Below, piece after piece: positions 6,578-8,613 of a stretch of DNA of 8,613 nucleotides. The stretch is from positions 1 to 8,613 of the forward strand of contig JASMAO010000192.1 of assembly GCA_030754315.1 (NCBI GenBank). The letters are read 5' to 3'. Numbering within the stretch: position 1 is the stretch's first letter; every line of letters starts with the position of its first letter. The notes under the pieces are model-generated. The model worked only from the letters and a program-made list of their open reading frames with translations. It was not told the DNA's origin and did not search any database. This stretch comes from SAR202 cluster bacterium. Lineage in GTDB: Bacteria > Chloroflexota > Dehalococcoidia > Lucifugimonadales > JASMAO01. The position numbers and the translations under genes were made by a program.

Positions 6578-6606
6578 GTGACTTGGTTATAGGAGGAGCC
6601 TATAAT
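6578..6606 (+). promoter_or_regulatory. Sigma-70-type promoter for the zinc-ribbon gene
   Basis: GTGACT (6578-6583, four of six matches to TTGACA) is followed by 17 bases and a perfect TATAAT (6601-6606). Transcription would begin near 6613, giving a leader of about 57 bases to the GTG start at 6670. Confidence 0.5.
6587..6605. promoter_or_regulatory. Palindrome overlapping the -10 box, probable operator
   Basis: TTATAGG, five bases (AGGAG), CCTATAA: a perfect 7-bp inverted repeat whose right arm contains most of the TATAAT box. A second repeat, GGAGCC (6595-6600) with GGCTCC (6609-6614), overlaps it. The position is where a dimeric repressor would block the promoter. It lies between two divergent genes, so it could control both. 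Confidence 0.4.
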
Positions 6607-6669
6607 GTGGCTCCATTGCCGATGAGTCAAGGATGACTGCGGCCTAATTCATCAACTTAGGGTATTGTA

Positions 6670-6867
6670 GTGGGGTTTGCAGATCAGGTCCAAGCTGTTT
6701 TAAATAGTCTTAGCGAGATTCGGGGGTGCACTGCTTGTGGCACTGCGATACGGTTTGGTGACTACGACTGTCCACACTGTGGATTGGACCTTGAGGATCA
6801 TCTCTGGGATTGGGCGTCGAATCTTGTGAAGTTATTGAATTTCGAAAGCGATACTCGGAGTAAATAG
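6670..6867 (+). CDS. Small zinc-ribbon protein
   Basis: A 65-residue acidic protein with a helical N-terminus and a zinc-ribbon knuckle pair. C20-x2-C23 (CTAC) and C34-x2-C37 (CPHC) are separated by ten residues, followed by a G-L-D-L-E-D segment and an aromatic/leucine C-terminal helix. Four cysteines in this spacing would bind one zinc ion and usually serve nucleic-acid or protein contacts. No specific family was recognised. The start is a GTG preceded by TAGGGT six bases upstream. It is divergent from the PD-(D/E)XK nuclease with a shared 138-base control region, so a joint role is possible but unproven. The next gene downstream begins 240 bases later. Confidence 0.7.
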   Translation: MGFADQVQAVLNSLSEIRGCTACGTAIRFGDYDCPHCGLDLEDHLWDWASNLVKLLNFESDTRSK

Positions 6868-6888
6868 AGGGTTTGATGCGATTAGCTT

Positions 6889-6944
6889 CTATGTCAAAGC
6901 TGTCGAAAATTTAATTTATGGAATCTAAGACATAGTTCCATAAA
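6889..6944 (+). repeat. Two competing inverted repeats after the zinc-ribbon gene
   Basis: TTTATGGAA (6915-6923) pairs perfectly with TTCCATAAA (6936-6944) around a 12-base loop. The loop carries GACATAG (6929-6935), which can also pair with CTATGTC (6889-6895). The two pairings cannot easily coexist because the two right arms are contiguous. The AT-rich hairpin lacks a T-run, so it is a weak terminator. It could be the end of the zinc-ribbon transcript or part of the acetoacetyl-CoA synthetase leader. Repeats this short can arise by chance. Confidence 0.3.
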
Positions 6945-7107
6945 AATTGAACGTCCCAAACAGTAATAAGGAAACGCAAACCTGATGAAGGCCTACAAAA
7001 AGTAGCGATAGCCAGTCCCAATATTGTAGAGTCAAAAGAAACTGAATTTTGAACAAATACTGGAATTTGAGACCCAGCGTTCAAACTTCACAAATGATAC
7101 GGATTCA

Positions 7108-8613
7108 ATGAAGCAACATATAAGCGAAGGCAAACTGCTGTGGGAGCCTAGCCGAGAGCATCTGTCTGGTTCCAAGATTGCGCGGTATATGGATTGGCTC
7201 AGTGAAGCACGAGGATTGAGCTTTAATTCATACGGCGATCTCTGGAAATGGTCTGCTACAGACCTAGAAGCTTTTTGGGTATCGATCTGGGATTTCTTTG
7301 AGATACATTCGAGCCGTCCCTATTCTGATGTATTGTCGAGTAAGGCCATGCCTGGAGCGCAGTGGTTCCAAGGGGCCGAACTTAACTACGCCGAGCACGC
7401 CTTGCGTCGCCGTGATAACCGTCTTGCAGTTTTGTTCAGTAGTGAAACCCGGCCTATTGAAACGATCACATATGCAGAGCTTTACCGCCAAGTAGCAGCA
7501 ACTGCCGTTGGCCTAAGAAATATGGGAGTTGGAGTTGGGGATAGGGTTGTTGGAGTAATGCCGAATATACCTGAGACTTTGGTGGCTTTTCTAGCGACCG
7601 CCAGCATCGGAGCTATATGGTCGAGTTGCTCCCCGGAGTTCGGTATAAGTAGCGTAATCGAGAGATTTCGCCAGATCCAGCCTACCGTCATGCTGGCAAC
7701 TGATGGACATCAGTACGGCGGAAAGGTATTTGACAGCATGGATGCAGTCTGGGAGATTGAAGACCAGTTACCTACGCTTCAGCATGTTGTCGTGGTGCCG
7801 TATCTTGCGGAAAATCCATCTGTAGGCCGTTTAAAGAAAGGGTGCCTGTGGAGCGATTTGCTTTCAAGATCTGAGGAACTTAGTTTCGAGCAAGTTGGAT
7901 TTAGCCATCCGTTGTGGGTGCTGTATTCGTCAGGAACCACTGGATTGCCTAAACCTATTGTTCATGGTCATGGCGGCATTCTCTTGGAGCATCTAAAAAC
8001 ACTTGGGTTGCACATGGATATTGGAGAGCAGGACAGGGTTTTTTGGATAACTACAACTGGATGGATGATGTGGAATTATTTGATTGGAGGGTTGCTAACT
8101 GGGGCAGCAGTTGTCTTGTATGACGGCAATCCGGCTTACCCTAATATGAATGTTTTATGGTCACTTGCCCAGAAATCGAGGACTACATATTTTGGAGCTA
8201 GTGCCCCGTATATCCAGGCTTGTATGAAGGCGGGAATCGCGCCTGGAAATGACTTCGACCTCTCTCTGATTAGAGGTCTTGGGTCTACAGGTGCACCCCT
8301 TTCGCCTGAGGGGTTCATGTGGGTATATGATAATGTCAATTCGGATCTTTTACTGGGATCCTTCAGTGGCGGTACTGACCTGTGCACCGGTTTTGCAGGG
8401 CCATGTCCCTTACTACCAGTGCGAGCGGGTGAGATTCAATGTAGATGTCTCGGGGCTGCTGTACAGTCATACAATTCTAATGGTGAGCCGGTGGTCGACG
8501 CGGTAGGGGAACTGGTTATTACTCAGCCCATGCCGTCTATGCCTCTATTCCTGTGGAATGATAAAGATGACGATCGTTATAGAGAGAGTTACTTCGATAC
8601 ATTTCCAGGTATT
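7108..8613 (+). CDS. aacS: Acetoacetyl-CoA synthetase (N-terminal 502 codons, open at right edge)
   Basis: Acyl-adenylate-forming enzyme that activates acetoacetate with ATP and CoA to acetoacetyl-CoA, feeding ketone-body or polyhydroxybutyrate-derived carbon into central metabolism. The reading frame is open from 7108 to the last base, and about 150 residues of a usual 650 or so are missing. Landmarks are LLWEPS near the N-terminus, then LWKWSATDLEAFW and WFQGAELNYAEH, all typical of the AacS N-terminal extension. IWSSCSPEFG (170-179), the AMP-binding P-loop YSSGTTGLPK (273-282) and WITTTGWMMWN (313-323) follow, with GSTGAPLSPE (392-401) and SGGTDLCTGF (420-429). The SGGTD form and the N-terminal extension favour acetoacetyl-CoA synthetase over acetyl-CoA synthetase. 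The ATG at 7108 is the first in frame after a TAG at 7027, with only GGA four bases before it. The catalytic lysine of the C-terminal domain lies beyond the window. Confidence 0.93.
   Translation, partial: MKQHISEGKLLWEPSREHLSGSKIARYMDWLSEARGLSFNSYGDLWKWSATDLEAFWVSIWDFFEIHSSRPYSDVLSSKAMPGAQWFQGAELNYAEHALRRRDNRLAVLFSSETRPIETITYAELYRQVAATAVGLRNMGVGVGDRVVGVMPNIPETLVAFLATASIGAIWSSCSPEFGISSVIERFRQIQPTVMLATDGHQYGGKVFDSMDAVWEIEDQLPTLQHVVVVPYLAENPSVGRLKKGCLWSDLLSRSEELSFEQVGFSHPLWVLYSSGTTGLPKPIVHGHGGILLEHLKTLGLHMDIGEQDRVFWITTTGWMMWNYLIGGLLTGAAVVLYDGNPAYPNMNVLWSLAQKSRTTYFGASAPYIQACMKAGIAPGNDFDLSLIRGLGSTGAPLSPEGFMWVYDNVNSDLLLGSFSGGTDLCTGFAGPCPLLPVRAGEIQCRCLGAAVQSYNSNGEPVVDAVGELVITQPMPSMPLFLWNDKDDDRYRESYFDTFPGI

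Noticed and set aside
6625..6638. AGTCA-AGGA-TGACT inverted repeat upstream of the zinc-ribbon gene
   Set aside because: Arms of five bases are expected by chance many times in a window of this size.

Overview
The window reads as ordinary bacterial chromosome. It has mixed base composition, Shine-Dalgarno-led genes and frequent TTG/GTG starts. No phage, transposon, CRISPR, rRNA or tRNA gene was recognised. The content is a sugar-acid kinase of the KdgK type, a glutamate-1-semialdehyde-aminomutase-like transaminase, a one-RRM glycine-tailed RNA-binding protein, a PlsY-like acyltransferase, a family 2 glycosyltransferase and acetoacetyl-CoA synthetase. This would fit a free-living heterotroph, possibly of a deep Chloroflexota-like lineage. 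That placement is inference from gene content, not from a phylogenetic marker.

Bases 1-2542 (minus strand) form a probable catabolic operon. It runs kdgK-like PfkB kinase, then a class III aminotransferase, then the first 13 codons of a third gene whose ATG directly abuts the aminotransferase stop. A divergent intergenic region (2543-2855) leads rightward to the RRM gene (2856-3146). That gene is followed by a 19-bp perfect terminator hairpin at 3260-3300. The rest of the roughly 700-base gap (3147-3844) has no convincing gene but several inverted repeats.

Bases 3845-5643 (plus strand) hold a membrane PlsY-like acyltransferase and a membrane-anchored family 2 glycosyltransferase joined by a TGATG stop/start overlap. 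This is a probable two-step envelope glycolipid or carotenoid-glycoside module. Converging on it from the right is a PD-(D/E)XK nuclease with four conserved-looking cysteines (5734-6531, minus). That nuclease is divergent from a 65-residue two-CxxC zinc-ribbon protein (6670-6867, plus). Between the two lies a TATAAT promoter overlapped by a 7+5+7 palindrome that looks like an operator.

Bases 7108-8613 hold the first 502 codons of acetoacetyl-CoA synthetase, open at the right edge. No complete new system is obvious. The most interesting parts are the nuclease/zinc-ribbon pair with its operator and the acyltransferase/glycosyltransferase pair with its unusual leader.
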